This document shows positions 22,607-31,422 of a DNA stretch of 58,072 bases, one piece after another (positions within the stretch are counted from its first letter, which is position 1; each line of letters starts with the position of its first letter). The stretch lies in the IMG/VR virus record IMGVR_UViG_3300017605_000517, positions 1 through 58,072 of that record. One strand, given 5' to 3'. The notes below the pieces were generated by a model that was not told where the DNA came from, made no database searches, and was given only the letters and a program-made list of their open reading frames with translations. This stretch comes from a virus. The position numbers and the translations under genes are program-made.

Positions 22607-23884
22607 TTAGACGTACGCCGCAGGCGGGTCATAGGTGGCATCGGCGGTGATTTCCATCACCATGCCAGCGCCACGGTGCCGGATACCGGTTCCAAAGCCG
22701 AAGGCCCAGAACGAATCGATGAGCGGATAGTCCGCCTGCTTACCCTTCACCAGACGCAAGCCACGGAGGTTCTGCTGCGCGTGCTCCCGGATACCCACCG
22801 GGTTGGTGAGATTGTCCGTGCCTCCCGTGCAGAAGCCGATGATGTGCGTAGAGGGCAGCCAGTCGTCCACAACGATAGTCAGGGGACCGTAGTTGCCGAT
22901 CACCTGAAGACCGGCCAGCGTGCCAGGAACCTGGCTCTGGCCGATGATCTGAGTGTTCTGCGTTATGATCTGGCCAGGCTGACCCTGCGCCGGGATGAAG
23001 TCGTAAGTGCCAGTGCCTGTGTTGGCGGTAGACCGGAACTGACGAATCACCTGACCGATGGTGGAGTGCACCATCAGGACCTGCGTATACCCGTTCTCCT
23101 GGCTGTACCCGTGCGAGTTGAAGTCATTGATCATCTCGTCCAGGTCACCCGCGTTGAGGGTGCCAGCGCCGGTAGTCCGGTAGTGCTGGTGTGAACTCAA
23201 GAACGTATTGTTCTTGAACGACGGTGGCACAGTGCCATCGTTGTTGTAGAACTTATACACGTTGTACTGCGCGTTGTTGATCGTAGCGGTGAGGTTCGTG
23301 GGGTTGAAAATGGTCTTGAACACCTCGAACAGCTGCTTACGCAGATAAGCCTCAACCGCCGCATTCCCGAGGGACTCCACCATCTGAGCGGTAGCATCCG
23401 CGAGGTACTGCCAAGTATAACGACCGGCCAAGTCGTACCACTTGAACGTGTACCCCATCGTGAAGTACGTCGGAACGACGCGCTGACCGACAGGCTCACC
23501 GAACTGCGAGGATTCCTCGAAGTCCACCCCGGAGCCTTGTTGAGCCACGAGCTCAACCGGATCGTTCACCGTAAAGGTGAGGAACCGGAGCAGTGCCTGG
23601 CGCTGGGCGTTCACCGCGTTCAGCATCTCCAGGAAGTCATCCCAGATGCCGTTGAGATCACGACCGTCAGCCGTAGTGGTGACAACGTCACCTGGGACGT
23701 GGAAACCGGAACCGGTCTGCGGAGCGGCACCACCGGCCACACCCATGAGCATACCGATCTGTCGGAGGTCAACACGCTCGTAACCCTTACGCGAGATCCC
23801 CCCACCAGCCCATGCTGGCCAGATCGTATCCAGACCTTTGTCCGGCGTCCACAGGGTCTCGCTGGACCTGATGAGCTTGCTCAT
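22607..23884 (-). CDS. Major capsid protein
   Basis: About 425 residues from an ATG that overlaps the stop of the decoration gene (ATGA). Position after scaffold and decoration protein and before the adaptors identifies it. The sequence contains the long N-arm, a P-loop-like beta segment (VGQRVVPTYFTMGYTFKWYDLAGRYTWQYLADATAQMVESLGNAAVEAYLRKQLFEVFKTIF), and a late A-domain (TLAGLQVIGNYGPLTIVVDDWLPSTHIIGFCTGG). The HK97 fold is inferred from this arrangement rather than a detected motif. Confidence 0.85.
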   Translation of the reverse strand: MSKLIRSSETLWTPDKGLDTIWPAWAGGGISRKGYERVDLRQIGMLMGVAGGAAPQTGSGFHVPGDVVTTTADGRDLNGIWDDFLEMLNAVNAQRQALLRFLTFTVNDPVELVAQQGSGVDFEESSQFGEPVGQRVVPTYFTMGYTFKWYDLAGRYTWQYLADATAQMVESLGNAAVEAYLRKQLFEVFKTIFNPTNLTATINNAQYNVYKFYNNDGTVPPSFKNNTFLSSHQHYRTTGAGTLNAGDLDEMINDFNSHGYSQENGYTQVLMVHSTIGQVIRQFRSTANTGTGTYDFIPAQGQPGQIITQNTQIIGQSQVPGTLAGLQVIGNYGPLTIVVDDWLPSTHIIGFCTGGTDNLTNPVGIREHAQQNLRGLRLVKGKQADYPLIDSFWAFGFGTGIRHRGAGMVMEITADATYDPPAAYV

Positions 23885-24312
23885 CCCTGGATCACCCCAC
23901 ACCGCACAACCAGTCGACCGGCCTCGATGACCTGACCGACAAAGAACCCGTTCACACCCGCACCGGGTGCTGTGGTGCTGAGGCGCGATGCCGTAGCATC
24001 CAGATACAGCCGATCACCGGCCACCGGGGCAGCGCCTGACTGCATGTCGGTACCCGAGATCTCCACGATCTCACCGTGCGTCATGACGTCAACGACGTCA
24101 CCAGCCCCCCTGGGGGTCATGTGCACGATGAGGAGACCAGCGACGGTCAGCGCCGTGGTGGCCTTGACGATCCTACCGCTGCCGTTGATACCAACGCACA
24201 GGATACGGTTCAGATCAGAGACACCAGCCGGACCACTGGTAGCAGTCCACGCTGCGTTGAGACCTGCACGAAAGCCACCCGAAATCGGGTTGTACTTGTC
24301 GTAACGACTCAT
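23881..24312 (-). CDS. Head decoration-like protein
   Basis: The 143-residue protein starts MSRYDKYNPISGGFRAGLNAAW and contains AGVSDLNRILCVGINGSGRIVKATTALTVAGLLIVHMTPRGAGDVVDVMTHGEIVEI...VAGDRLYLDATASRLSTTAPGAGVNGFFVGQVIEAGRLVVRC. This is the DUF2190-like beta-barrel pattern of capsid cement proteins. It lies between scaffold and major capsid, with a good ribosome site (GAAGGGAG) and a possible promoter just upstream. Confidence 0.75.
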   Translation of the reverse strand: MSRYDKYNPISGGFRAGLNAAWTATSGPAGVSDLNRILCVGINGSGRIVKATTALTVAGLLIVHMTPRGAGDVVDVMTHGEIVEISGTDMQSGAAPVAGDRLYLDATASRLSTTAPGAGVNGFFVGQVIEAGRLVVRCGVIQG

Positions 24313-24330
24313 CCTTACACTCCCTTCTCA

Positions 24331-24361
24331 ACTCTATGAAGGATGGCCTGAAAACTTGCAA
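24331..24361 (-). promoter_or_regulatory. Possible promoter for decoration and capsid genes
   Basis: On the minus strand: TTGCAA (24361-24356), a 19-bp spacer, TAGAGT (24336-24331), 24 nt before the ATG region. The -10 matches the early promoters but there is no TCAGGGC leader. It would boost the two most abundant head proteins. Confidence 0.45.
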
Positions 24362-24411
24362 AATTCCTGTCCCCGGATCTCAGACCATCGGGGAGTGTGT
24401 TGGGATGATGC

Positions 24412-25260
24412 CTAGAGGCGGTTCAGGACGGGGAACTTCTTGGCCAACTGCTCACGCGTCGGCTTGTCGTCCTTCTTGCCTTTTCGCTTCCCGTTCATGG
24501 AGGATGCGGTCTGCCTCTGGCTCCCGTTATCCGTCGCGTCCTCCCCGCCCTTGTCGTCATCCTTCGGCGCAGCCTTCTTGACGAGGTGGGGATTTGCCTT
24601 CGCCAGCCGCTTGAGCTCAGCCCTAAGCGATTTGCGGTCAACTGTACCATCCTCGTTGAACTCGACCTCGTAGTCGTCGTCACCGAGGAGAATTGTCAAG
24701 GCTTGTTCAGGTTTTACCCAGTTAATCTCGTTTGCCCGGAGGAAGGCGTTCTCAAGACGCAAGCGCTGGGTGGCTATCTCAGCCTTACTGTCCTTCTCAT
24801 CCTGCTCTTTCTTGCGCCGGGCTTCCTTCTCCTCCGGCTTGAGGTCTTTCTCTTCAATCGCCTTGATACGAGCCTCGAGATCGTCGGCACGCTTCTTCTG
24901 GACCTTGAACTTCTTATAGTGCCGGTCTTTCTCCTCTTCCAAGGCCTTTATCTTGGCCTGGGCATTTTTCTTCTTTTTGCCCTTGGCCTTGTCGTCATCA
25001 TCCTCCTCCTCCTCCGAATCATCGTCGTCGGAGTCGTCGTCCTCCTTATCGTCTTCGTCGTCGTCTTCGTCTTCATCGTCATCGGACTTGTCGTCATCCC
25101 CCGACTTGTCCTCGTCGTCGTCCGGCGCACCACCCATCACGGGCCAGATGGGCTTGCCGTGCTTGGTCACACCAAGCGGGACGATCGGCTCACCCGTGAG
25201 GGGGTGAATGCGAACCATCGGCGCAGCCGACAATCCCGGTTTGATAGACCTCAGGTCCAT
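24412..25260 (-). CDS. Scaffolding protein
   Basis: The 282-residue protein has an N-terminal segment (PLTGEPIVPLGVTKHGKPIWPVMGGAPDDDE), a long Asp/Glu/Lys stretch, a coiled coil (~95-170, AKIKALEEEKDRHYKKFKVQKKRADDLEARIKAIEEKD) and a C-terminal ENAFLRANEINWVKPEQALTILLGDDDYEVEFNEDGTVDRKSLRAELKRLAKANPHLVK. This matches actinophage capsid scaffolds, whose C-terminal part binds the capsid protein. It is placed just before decoration and capsid genes. Confidence 0.85.
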   Translation of the reverse strand: MDLRSIKPGLSAAPMVRIHPLTGEPIVPLGVTKHGKPIWPVMGGAPDDDEDKSGDDDKSDDDEDEDDDEDDKEDDDSDDDDSEEEEDDDDKAKGKKKKNAQAKIKALEEEKDRHYKKFKVQKKRADDLEARIKAIEEKDLKPEEKEARRKKEQDEKDSKAEIATQRLRLENAFLRANEINWVKPEQALTILLGDDDYEVEFNEDGTVDRKSLRAELKRLAKANPHLVKKAAPKDDDKGGEDATDNGSQRQTASSMNGKRKGKKDDKPTREQLAKKFPVLNRL

Positions 25261-25309
25261 CTTCGCTCCTTCGTCAATGATCCCGAGAATCTCCCGAGAT
25301 TACCCCATC

Positions 25310-25882
25310 CTAAAAGAATGGTAGAAACTCAGCGCCCTTGGAGTGTCCGGTAGGCGGACTCACATCAGTGATCAGCTCGACGAAGAAGTTGTATCCCTCT
25401 CCTCCGGGGAAGTTATTTGCTGCAAGGCTGTTCTCGGTCAGCCCATTGCTCCACCGGCCATTACCGGAGGTATTGGCAGCCAACATGCTGAGTGTCCCGT
25501 TGGTGATGGGAAACACAGTAGGCGGTGTGAACGTATACCGACTACCCTCAATAGCCACCTGAGCAACCTTCGGGGTATTCTGCGGCATCGCCAATGGTGC
25601 GGGCAGATTAACGCGGTTCCAGACTCCCGCAGTAATGCTCCCCAAGGGCAGAAGGATATCCCGAGTACCGGTGTTAGAGGCAGGATCATTACTCGTCAGT
25701 GACCACACCGCCATTGATACCGCCGTGATACCGGTGAGCGTCTGCGGAGCAAACCAGCGAATCCCGACTATGTTGGTGTTTACTGTTGATTGTTCAACCG
25801 TGCCCAGAATCCGGCGAACCTCACCGTCTATTGCATCCGGAGTTGCGGGTGTCTCGGCAACAAGCGCGGTCAGCTCGGGCAT
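25310..25882 (-). CDS. DUF4082-like fiber or decoration protein
   Basis: The 190-residue protein contains IVGIRWFAPQTLTGITAVSMAVWSL...NTGTRDILLPLGSITAGVWNRVNLPAPLAMPQNTPKVAQVAIEGSRYTFT and GGEGYNFFVELITDV, the jelly-roll pattern of DUF4082, a domain on actinobacterial surface proteins and actinophage fibers. It overlaps the upstream fiber gene by one base and lies within the head module. A head-attached or tail-attached adhesive role is inferred. Confidence 0.65.
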   Translation of the reverse strand: MPELTALVAETPATPDAIDGEVRRILGTVEQSTVNTNIVGIRWFAPQTLTGITAVSMAVWSLTSNDPASNTGTRDILLPLGSITAGVWNRVNLPAPLAMPQNTPKVAQVAIEGSRYTFTPPTVFPITNGTLSMLAANTSGNGRWSNGLTENSLAANNFPGGEGYNFFVELITDVSPPTGHSKGAEFLPFF

Positions 25883-27117
25883 CAGTACCCCTTAAGGAAA
25901 GCGATCACGTCCCACTTGGAATCTGTGTTGTTGTAGCGCACACCGAGGTAATCGGTCTTGCCCGCTGCGGTAGAAAGAACGACCGAAGAGATATCCGTAC
26001 CCAACCGATAGGCCGACCCGAGGGTAAGCGTGCGATTCCCCGTGCCGTCCTGTCGGATAGCGAACATGATCTTCTGGCCATTCACGGGATTAGTCGGATT
26101 CCCTAAGGTCCGGTTACCCCCGAGGGTGACTGTGAAGTCATTACCCAGCGACGCGTCTACCGCGATGGTTGCCGCATCGGTCAGGGCGTCAGGCGTGCTG
26201 AGGTATCGTCCGGACTGAGTCAGATCAACTGCCGTAGTTGCGCCAGTCAATGCCGGACCTGCCAGATTGGCCTTCAAGTCCAGCGCGGTCTGAGTGGCAG
26301 TCGATATCGGCTTGTTCGCATCAGACGTGTTATCAGCGTTCCCCAATCCTACGTCCGCCTTGATCAGCCCTAGGCTGATCTTTAGCTGTGCCGGGGTACG
26401 CGATGCCCACATCCCCGCAACCGACTGGATGATGTTGTCTGTCGTAGCGGTCAGCCCCGCGATGGCGGTGAGATCCCCATCAACCGGCTGGGCTCCCACG
26501 TCGGTAGCCGTCAGCACGACATCCCCGGTCTGGCCATTGACCGAATCAACAGCGCCACCACCCCCGCCACCGGGGTATACCTTCCAGATGGCCGCATTGG
26601 TGCCCGGGGTAACCCCGCTAGAGGCCTTCAGAGCGCCGTAGACGGCCGAACTGTGCTGCACCGTGTCACCGGCACGATACAGGACCCCAGCCCCCCACGT
26701 TCCCTTATAGCCCCCATCAGCCAGCGGTTGTGTGGTCCCCTGAAGGATGCTGCGCGCCGGAGTACCGACTGTTGGGTTACCGACATCAGCCAGATCCAGA
26801 GAATCCCCCGCTGTGTCATGCGGCAGGGGAAAGGACCACCAAAGCTTGCGAAAGTCCTCATCGAATACCGCCTGCACCGCATACTCGGCGGTGTTCGGTA
26901 TCCAGTCAGGGTCTGTGGTGGCCGGAATATCCACAGTGAAATGCCCGTTAGAGTCGAGATCAATCTCGAGATCAAACGGAGGGATCACCACATCATCACC
27001 GGTAGACCGGATAGGTGTAGGCAGCGTGATGGTGACCACACCTCCCCGAGGGTCTCCCTCACCATCCAGGAAGGTTCCTGTGAGAGTGATCTGCTTTAAC
27101 GATACGGGAAATGACAT
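25882..27117 (-). CDS. Fiber-like protein with carbohydrate-binding segment
   Basis: The 411-residue protein has four parts. The N-terminal ~120 residues are beta-rich (TGTFLDGEGDPRGGVVTITLPTPI...). Residues ~135-185 (YKGTWGAGVLYRAGDTVQHSSAVYGALKASSGVTPG...W) resemble a CBM5/12-type carbohydrate-binding module. Then comes a GGGGGG hinge and a fiber repeat (VDSVNGQTGDVVLTATDVGA). The C-terminal ~120 residues end in a beta domain (NDFTVTLGGNRTLGNPTNPVNGQKIMFAIRQDGTGNRTLTLG). Fiber genes between MuF and scaffold are unusual in position and suggest a capsid-linked adhesin. Confidence 0.7.
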   Translation of the reverse strand: MSFPVSLKQITLTGTFLDGEGDPRGGVVTITLPTPIRSTGDDVVIPPFDLEIDLDSNGHFTVDIPATTDPDWIPNTAEYAVQAVFDEDFRKLWWSFPLPHDTAGDSLDLADVGNPTVGTPARSILQGTTQPLADGGYKGTWGAGVLYRAGDTVQHSSAVYGALKASSGVTPGTNAAIWKVYPGGGGGGAVDSVNGQTGDVVLTATDVGAQPVDGDLTAIAGLTATTDNIIQSVAGMWASRTPAQLKISLGLIKADVGLGNADNTSDANKPISTATQTALDLKANLAGPALTGATTAVDLTQSGRYLSTPDALTDAATIAVDASLGNDFTVTLGGNRTLGNPTNPVNGQKIMFAIRQDGTGNRTLTLGSAYRLGTDISSVVLSTAAGKTDYLGVRYNNTDSKWDVIAFLKGY

Positions 27118-27119
27118 CT

Positions 27120-28010
27120 CTATCCTTTCAGTGCGGCAAGGTTCGCGTTGTACCTGCGTCGAAGTTCATCATCGTACTTGCCATCTTTCAGGTTGGAAAC
27201 GAATTGGTTGGGGGACAGGGTCACCGCTGTGAGGTAGCACAGACACTGCGGGTGGGGCTTCCCCGGCACACTGCGCTTCGGAAAGGTTCCGCGACCTAGC
27301 GAGTACTGATCAGTCTCCGCCAGCCGGTTGCATTCGTCCTTGCGTGGGTGTGACCCAGACAGGTTCCACCTGATCGCCTCCACCCATGGGCTATCGAAGT
27401 TGGTCCGCTGTTGGTTGTGGAAGGCGTTGTTTATCTCTGTACGCGCGAGGCGCATCGAGACATACGAGGCACCCCCCGGCGCAGTGGGTGACACGAATTT
27501 ATAGACATCCTTGGCCAACTCCCGTGCTGACGCACCTCGGATCAGACCATCTCGGATCGCTTCCTGAATCTTCCCCTCAGACCAGGCTCTAGCCTTGTAC
27601 AACCGCTCAGACAGCTCGCGCGGTGTGCGTGCGTAGAAGTTCTTCAGTCCGGCTTCGGCAGTGAACCGGATCGAGTCAAACAGGTTGTCTGCCGCTTCAC
27701 GAGTCACCGAGGCGAAAATCACATTGCGAATGAACTCGAGGTCATCCATTGCCTGAATGGCGGCAGCCAACTGACCAGCCCGCGTAACATCCCCAATAGA
27801 CAAGAACATCTGCGACAGTTCTCGCCGGATCGTTGCCAACACCAACCTCAATTGAGAGGTACGCACTCGATCTGAAAACTTGTCTGATATCTCAAGACGA
27901 GCAATCCTGCGTTGGATACTCTTGGCTGCCGTCTCGAGGATTCTAATCAGCCTGCGGTCAAACTGGCGCTGAATGACCAGGTAGCCCTTAAGCGGATTGG
28001 GTGTCGTCAT
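27120..28010 (-). CDS. MuF-like capsid maturation protein
   Basis: The 296-residue protein is helical in its first ~170 residues, then contains SMRLARTEINNAFHNQQRTNFDSPWVEAIRWNLSGSHPRKDECNRLAETDQYSLGRGTFPKRSVPGKPHPQCLCYLTAV. The R-T-E-x-x-x-A...W-x-L-S-x-S-H-x-x-x-D-x-C...P-H-P-x-C-x-C pattern is the MuF head-morphogenesis domain, which is packaged with the capsid. It overlaps the portal gene by 23 bases. Confidence 0.85.
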   Translation of the reverse strand: MTTPNPLKGYLVIQRQFDRRLIRILETAAKSIQRRIARLEISDKFSDRVRTSQLRLVLATIRRELSQMFLSIGDVTRAGQLAAAIQAMDDLEFIRNVIFASVTREAADNLFDSIRFTAEAGLKNFYARTPRELSERLYKARAWSEGKIQEAIRDGLIRGASARELAKDVYKFVSPTAPGGASYVSMRLARTEINNAFHNQQRTNFDSPWVEAIRWNLSGSHPRKDECNRLAETDQYSLGRGTFPKRSVPGKPHPQCLCYLTAVTLSPNQFVSNLKDGKYDDELRRRYNANLAALKG

Positions 28011-29490
28011 TGTTCAACTCGTCGTCTACCCGAGTGGCGAATGGGTCAACAGCCGAAGTTTGCTGCTCCTCACGCCAGGTTTTGGCCCGTATCTGCATGT
28101 CTTCGGGGAACACATAACCGAGCTTGGTAGCCTCCTGACGGTAATAGACGTCATCGATCACACCCCGATCGAGCATATCGTTCAATTCCTTGAACCGGGT
28201 GTCTCGGTCAACCGGAACGGCCTCACCAAAGGTGGACTTGACAGTAACCTCATTGAAGGTGGTTTCCTCAAACGCGGGATACCACATGTTAACGAGGTCA
28301 AACCACATCTGATCATGAGTCTCAGCGATCAGATCATTCTTCTCTGAAGATTTCGCCATGATGGGGGACAGTTGCAGCGCCAGCGCAATACCAGACTGAG
28401 CGATCTGGACATCCACTGTACCTATCGCGACATCGGGTGACGCTGTGGCCTGCTTGAAGGCTTCCCAAATACGGTTGTAGTGGTCACCATAGGGGACAAC
28501 CGACGTTACGCCAGAGACACGATTCCAAGCCGTCCCCTCAGGATGCTGGATGACCCGAGCAGGCCCCAGTTGCCACGGTACAGGCTTCTTGGTCTCCGGA
28601 TCGATAGGACTACCCGCAGTCGTTGCATACATCCCCAGACCATTCATGGCGAGAGTCAAATCCTCGTCACTGATCGTCTGGTTAAGCGCCGAGATCAGCC
28701 GCTCCATGCCGCGAAGCTCTGACGACCCGAAGGGGTTCCCGGGCTCTTCGAAGTTCTTGATGTGATAGACGGGGATGGAGGTGATCTCCTCCGGAAGTTG
28801 CACCATCGATCGGATGACTCGTTCTGGTGTGGCCTCCAGATTCTGCCAATTGTCAACCGGGAACATCCCCTCCTCGACAAAGATCTTAGCCGGAGACGTT
28901 GCCGTGGACGCTTCCTTCCGGTAACACACTCGGCGGACAAGTACATTGTCCCCCTCAGTCACCTGCTCAGCCAGAAACACGGCAATGATCCGGTCTACAT
29001 TGTCCGGATCAGTCACCGGGAAATAGAACCCAGGCTCTATCGTGTTGAGGGTCAACCTTGACCCTATTGGCTTGTCGGGGTTGGCGGTGATATGCCAGAT
29101 CCAATCTCCTTGAATCTGGCAATACCTCTTGGCACCCCGGAACTTAGACTTGAAACGCTCACGCGCCATCAGATCACTGAGCGATAGACGCACGGCTAGC
29201 ACATCTGCGGTATCCGTGCCCCCGGTGGAGGTGCTTACAGCGACGCTGTACCCCGGACCGGTGTACCGGTTGGAGGTATCCACGATGGTCCGGCCAGAGG
29301 GAATGTAGATGGGTTTGTCATCAGTACCCCGCTGAGACAGTTTGAAGGTCTCCGGCTGGTTCCAATAGACCTTCTCATAAAGTTGGTACGACATCAGACG
29401 CTGCTGGTCGAGGGGGTCAGCAACCCACGAAGGCTTCTGCCCAAAAAGAGAGGCTCCGGTTGAATACGGAGTGAAAGGTGTGGTCATCAT
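27988..29490 (-). CDS. Portal protein
   Basis: The 500-residue protein follows the large terminase with overlapping stop and start and precedes the MuF-like gene, the standard portal position. Visible features are a beta-rich wing (VRRVCYRKEASTATSPAKIFVEEGMFPVDNWQNLEATPERVIRSMVQLPEEITSIPVYHIKNF), and a stem/helical region (SSELRGMERLISALNQTISDEDLTLAMNGLGMYATT) typical of actinophage portals. The C-terminal part is acidic. It forms the dodecameric channel for DNA. Confidence 0.85.
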   Translation of the reverse strand: MMTTPFTPYSTGASLFGQKPSWVADPLDQQRLMSYQLYEKVYWNQPETFKLSQRGTDDKPIYIPSGRTIVDTSNRYTGPGYSVAVSTSTGGTDTADVLAVRLSLSDLMARERFKSKFRGAKRYCQIQGDWIWHITANPDKPIGSRLTLNTIEPGFYFPVTDPDNVDRIIAVFLAEQVTEGDNVLVRRVCYRKEASTATSPAKIFVEEGMFPVDNWQNLEATPERVIRSMVQLPEEITSIPVYHIKNFEEPGNPFGSSELRGMERLISALNQTISDEDLTLAMNGLGMYATTAGSPIDPETKKPVPWQLGPARVIQHPEGTAWNRVSGVTSVVPYGDHYNRIWEAFKQATASPDVAIGTVDVQIAQSGIALALQLSPIMAKSSEKNDLIAETHDQMWFDLVNMWYPAFEETTFNEVTVKSTFGEAVPVDRDTRFKELNDMLDRGVIDDVYYRQEATKLGYVFPEDMQIRAKTWREEQQTSAVDPFATRVDDELNNDDTQSA

Positions 29491-30854
29491 CCAATCCTTG
29501 CCGTTGTGATGAAGGTTCCGCCTTCTGTGACGGGTGCTTTGAAGTGCCCTTTGAAGAACCGACCTAAGGCCTCAACCCCGTGGTTGTCCTTGTCCATGGG
29601 ATTCTCAGAATCGGATTTGATCTGTGACTTATGTTCTGGCCACTTGTATCCCTCGCGCATCTCCCAAGAAAGCGCTTTGCAACTCCGATCTACCTGGAGT
29701 TGAGGTATGCGTTCTGGGTCTCCCTCCTCGAGGTGTGCATTCCGTACCTTGAGCGACCGTCGAATCATTCCCAGACGTGTGCTAAGCGGTCCCCCGGTAG
29801 CGTTGTGCGCCGGAATGCGGAGCATTCGCTCCAGCGTTTTGGTGTCGTCGGGTTCAGCAGGGTCCGGATAGAGTCGTTCACACACCCGCACAATGCCGGG
29901 GATGGCTGCCATGACGTCTGCAGCAACCTCCGGAGTGTCCATCCGCTGGTAACGTCGCTCCCAGATCACCCGAATCTCATCGAACGGGCCAAGTTGAATA
30001 ATGAGCACCACAAAAGGGTTAGTGAACCCATAGTCAACCGCCATGAAGGTTCGCCAGGAGGGTTCATAGGCAAAATCCCCGATGTGTATGTCATCATCCC
30101 ACTCCTGCATGACAACACCGGTCTTCTCACTGAACTCCGCTCCGTACTGGCGGTCAAACTCATCCTTTGTCAGATCATCTTCAGCGTCTAGGATTTCTGG
30201 ATCGTTCCGCCCACCGGGAAAGACAACACTGTTTGTCCAAGACGGCATTTTCCAGGAACGCCAACCTCGCTTCTGCGCCACTGGGGTGAGTCCCCGCTGA
30301 TACAAGGCGTAAAGAAGCGAGTTCTCAGACTTACCCTCCGGCACACCCGTAAACAGCGCCCATCCCCGCTTGTCCGACAACGTAGGACGAATGTACTCTC
30401 CCCATGTCTTGCGCTTGTGCCGACCGGCCTCGACCATCAGCACGAAATCCAAGCCATCACCGACGAGCGATTCTGGCTTGGCTGCCGACTTACCTAGCAG
30501 CTCGAATCCCCAATTGGTCTTGATGTGCAGGTTTCCAGAATCCACGTTCCGCAAGAACTTGATAGAGTCCTTATCCACACCTGCCTTGCGCAACGAGTCG
30601 TAGACAAGTCCAAACTCCTTGTCAGCATCGCTGTATTGGGGACCCACAATCCATCCTAGTTGAGGCTGGCCGGTGATAGCGGAGGGCACGTAGCAGTTTG
30701 GCTCCGCCTCACGCGCACCGAACAACGTCTTACCCCAGCGCCTGCCGTTAGACACGACTTTGAACCGCGCTGGGGTGAAGTGAATCTGCTGCTGTCCGGC
30801 GTGAGGGCTATACCCGATGCTGCGGTAGAACCCTGATTTGCTGAGCGTGGGCAT
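29487..30854 (-). CDS. terL: Terminase large subunit
   Basis: The 455-residue protein packages DNA into the head. Walker A is SNGRRWGKT (residues ~36-44). The expected Walker B (four hydrophobics then DE) reads FVLMVEAGRHKR, with Val in place of Asp and the catalytic Glu kept. The coupling motif FTGVPEG follows. The nuclease domain shows MAVDYGFTNPFVVLI (first metal Asp) and DNHGVEALGRFF (last Asp). Length is usual. The start at 30854 overlaps the upstream stop by one base. Confidence 0.9.
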   Translation of the reverse strand: MPTLSKSGFYRSIGYSPHAGQQQIHFTPARFKVVSNGRRWGKTLFGAREAEPNCYVPSAITGQPQLGWIVGPQYSDADKEFGLVYDSLRKAGVDKDSIKFLRNVDSGNLHIKTNWGFELLGKSAAKPESLVGDGLDFVLMVEAGRHKRKTWGEYIRPTLSDKRGWALFTGVPEGKSENSLLYALYQRGLTPVAQKRGWRSWKMPSWTNSVVFPGGRNDPEILDAEDDLTKDEFDRQYGAEFSEKTGVVMQEWDDDIHIGDFAYEPSWRTFMAVDYGFTNPFVVLIIQLGPFDEIRVIWERRYQRMDTPEVAADVMAAIPGIVRVCERLYPDPAEPDDTKTLERMLRIPAHNATGGPLSTRLGMIRRSLKVRNAHLEEGDPERIPQLQVDRSCKALSWEMREGYKWPEHKSQIKSDSENPMDKDNHGVEALGRFFKGHFKAPVTEGGTFITTARIG

Positions 30855-31081
30855 TACCGGTACCCACGTGACGAGAAGTCTCCCTCTAGTTCCGGAGCAA
30901 TGATGGAGTCAGGACGGGTGCCGTCATCGCTAGGGTCGATGGCGTAGATCATTGACAATCGCTCGGATGCCGTGGGAGTGTGCGGAGGAGGTTGGACTAG
31001 ACCACCCACACCACCGAACTCAGATCCCCCGCTGGCGTCCTGATCAGATATAAGGTTGCGGCTGTTGAGAGGCTGCGTCAT
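30854..31081 (-). CDS. Small hypothetical protein next to terminase
   Basis: A 75-residue, mostly disordered protein (MTQPLNSRNLISDQDASGGSEFGGVGGLVQPPPHTPTASERLSMIYAIDPSDDGTRPDSII). It overlaps the terminase start by one base and the upstream gene by four, so it is translated with them. No domain is visible. It may be a linker or accessory of the packaging motor, an inference from position only. Confidence 0.6.
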   Translation of the reverse strand: MTQPLNSRNLISDQDASGGSEFGGVGGLVQPPPHTPTASERLSMIYAIDPSDDGTRPDSIIAPELEGDFSSRGYR

Positions 31082-31422
31082 GATAGAACACCCCCTGACG
31101 ATTGAAACTGGTCGGTGACCGCACGGATCTGGTTCTCAGCAGCGGTCAGGTCCTCGGGAGTTATCACTCCCTTATTGATGAGCGCTTGCCGGAGCACCGG
31201 ATCAAATGGCCAGCGGACCTCAGAGACCTGCACAGACTGATCCCCGGGAGGTGTGCGATCCCCCGATGCCAAACGCCTGCCGAAGGTCGTCGTGGTACTA
31301 ATGCTGCCATCATTGAACGGGTGCTTGGGGATCACCCCCTCTCGAGCCAGTTGCTCGTGACTCTTACCGCAGGTAAGGCAAACTCTCTCCTCGTTGATAC
31401 TCTCATTAGGAATCGGCTGCAT
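31078..31422 (-). CDS. Small protein with one CxxC motif
   Basis: About 114 residues; the ATG at 31422 lies 9 nt after GAGGAGG, and two earlier ATGs are possible. The N terminus has RVCLTCGKSHEQLAREGVIPKHPF, a single CxxC and a His that could bind zinc, followed by a disordered region and VRWPFDPVLRQALINKGVITPEDLTAAENQIRAVTDQF, a helical C terminus. It overlaps the terminase small-like gene and lies in the packaging cluster. Confidence 0.6.
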   Translation of the reverse strand: MQPIPNESINEERVCLTCGKSHEQLAREGVIPKHPFNDGSISTTTTFGRRLASGDRTPPGDQSVQVSEVRWPFDPVLRQALINKGVITPEDLTAAENQIRAVTDQFQSSGGVLS

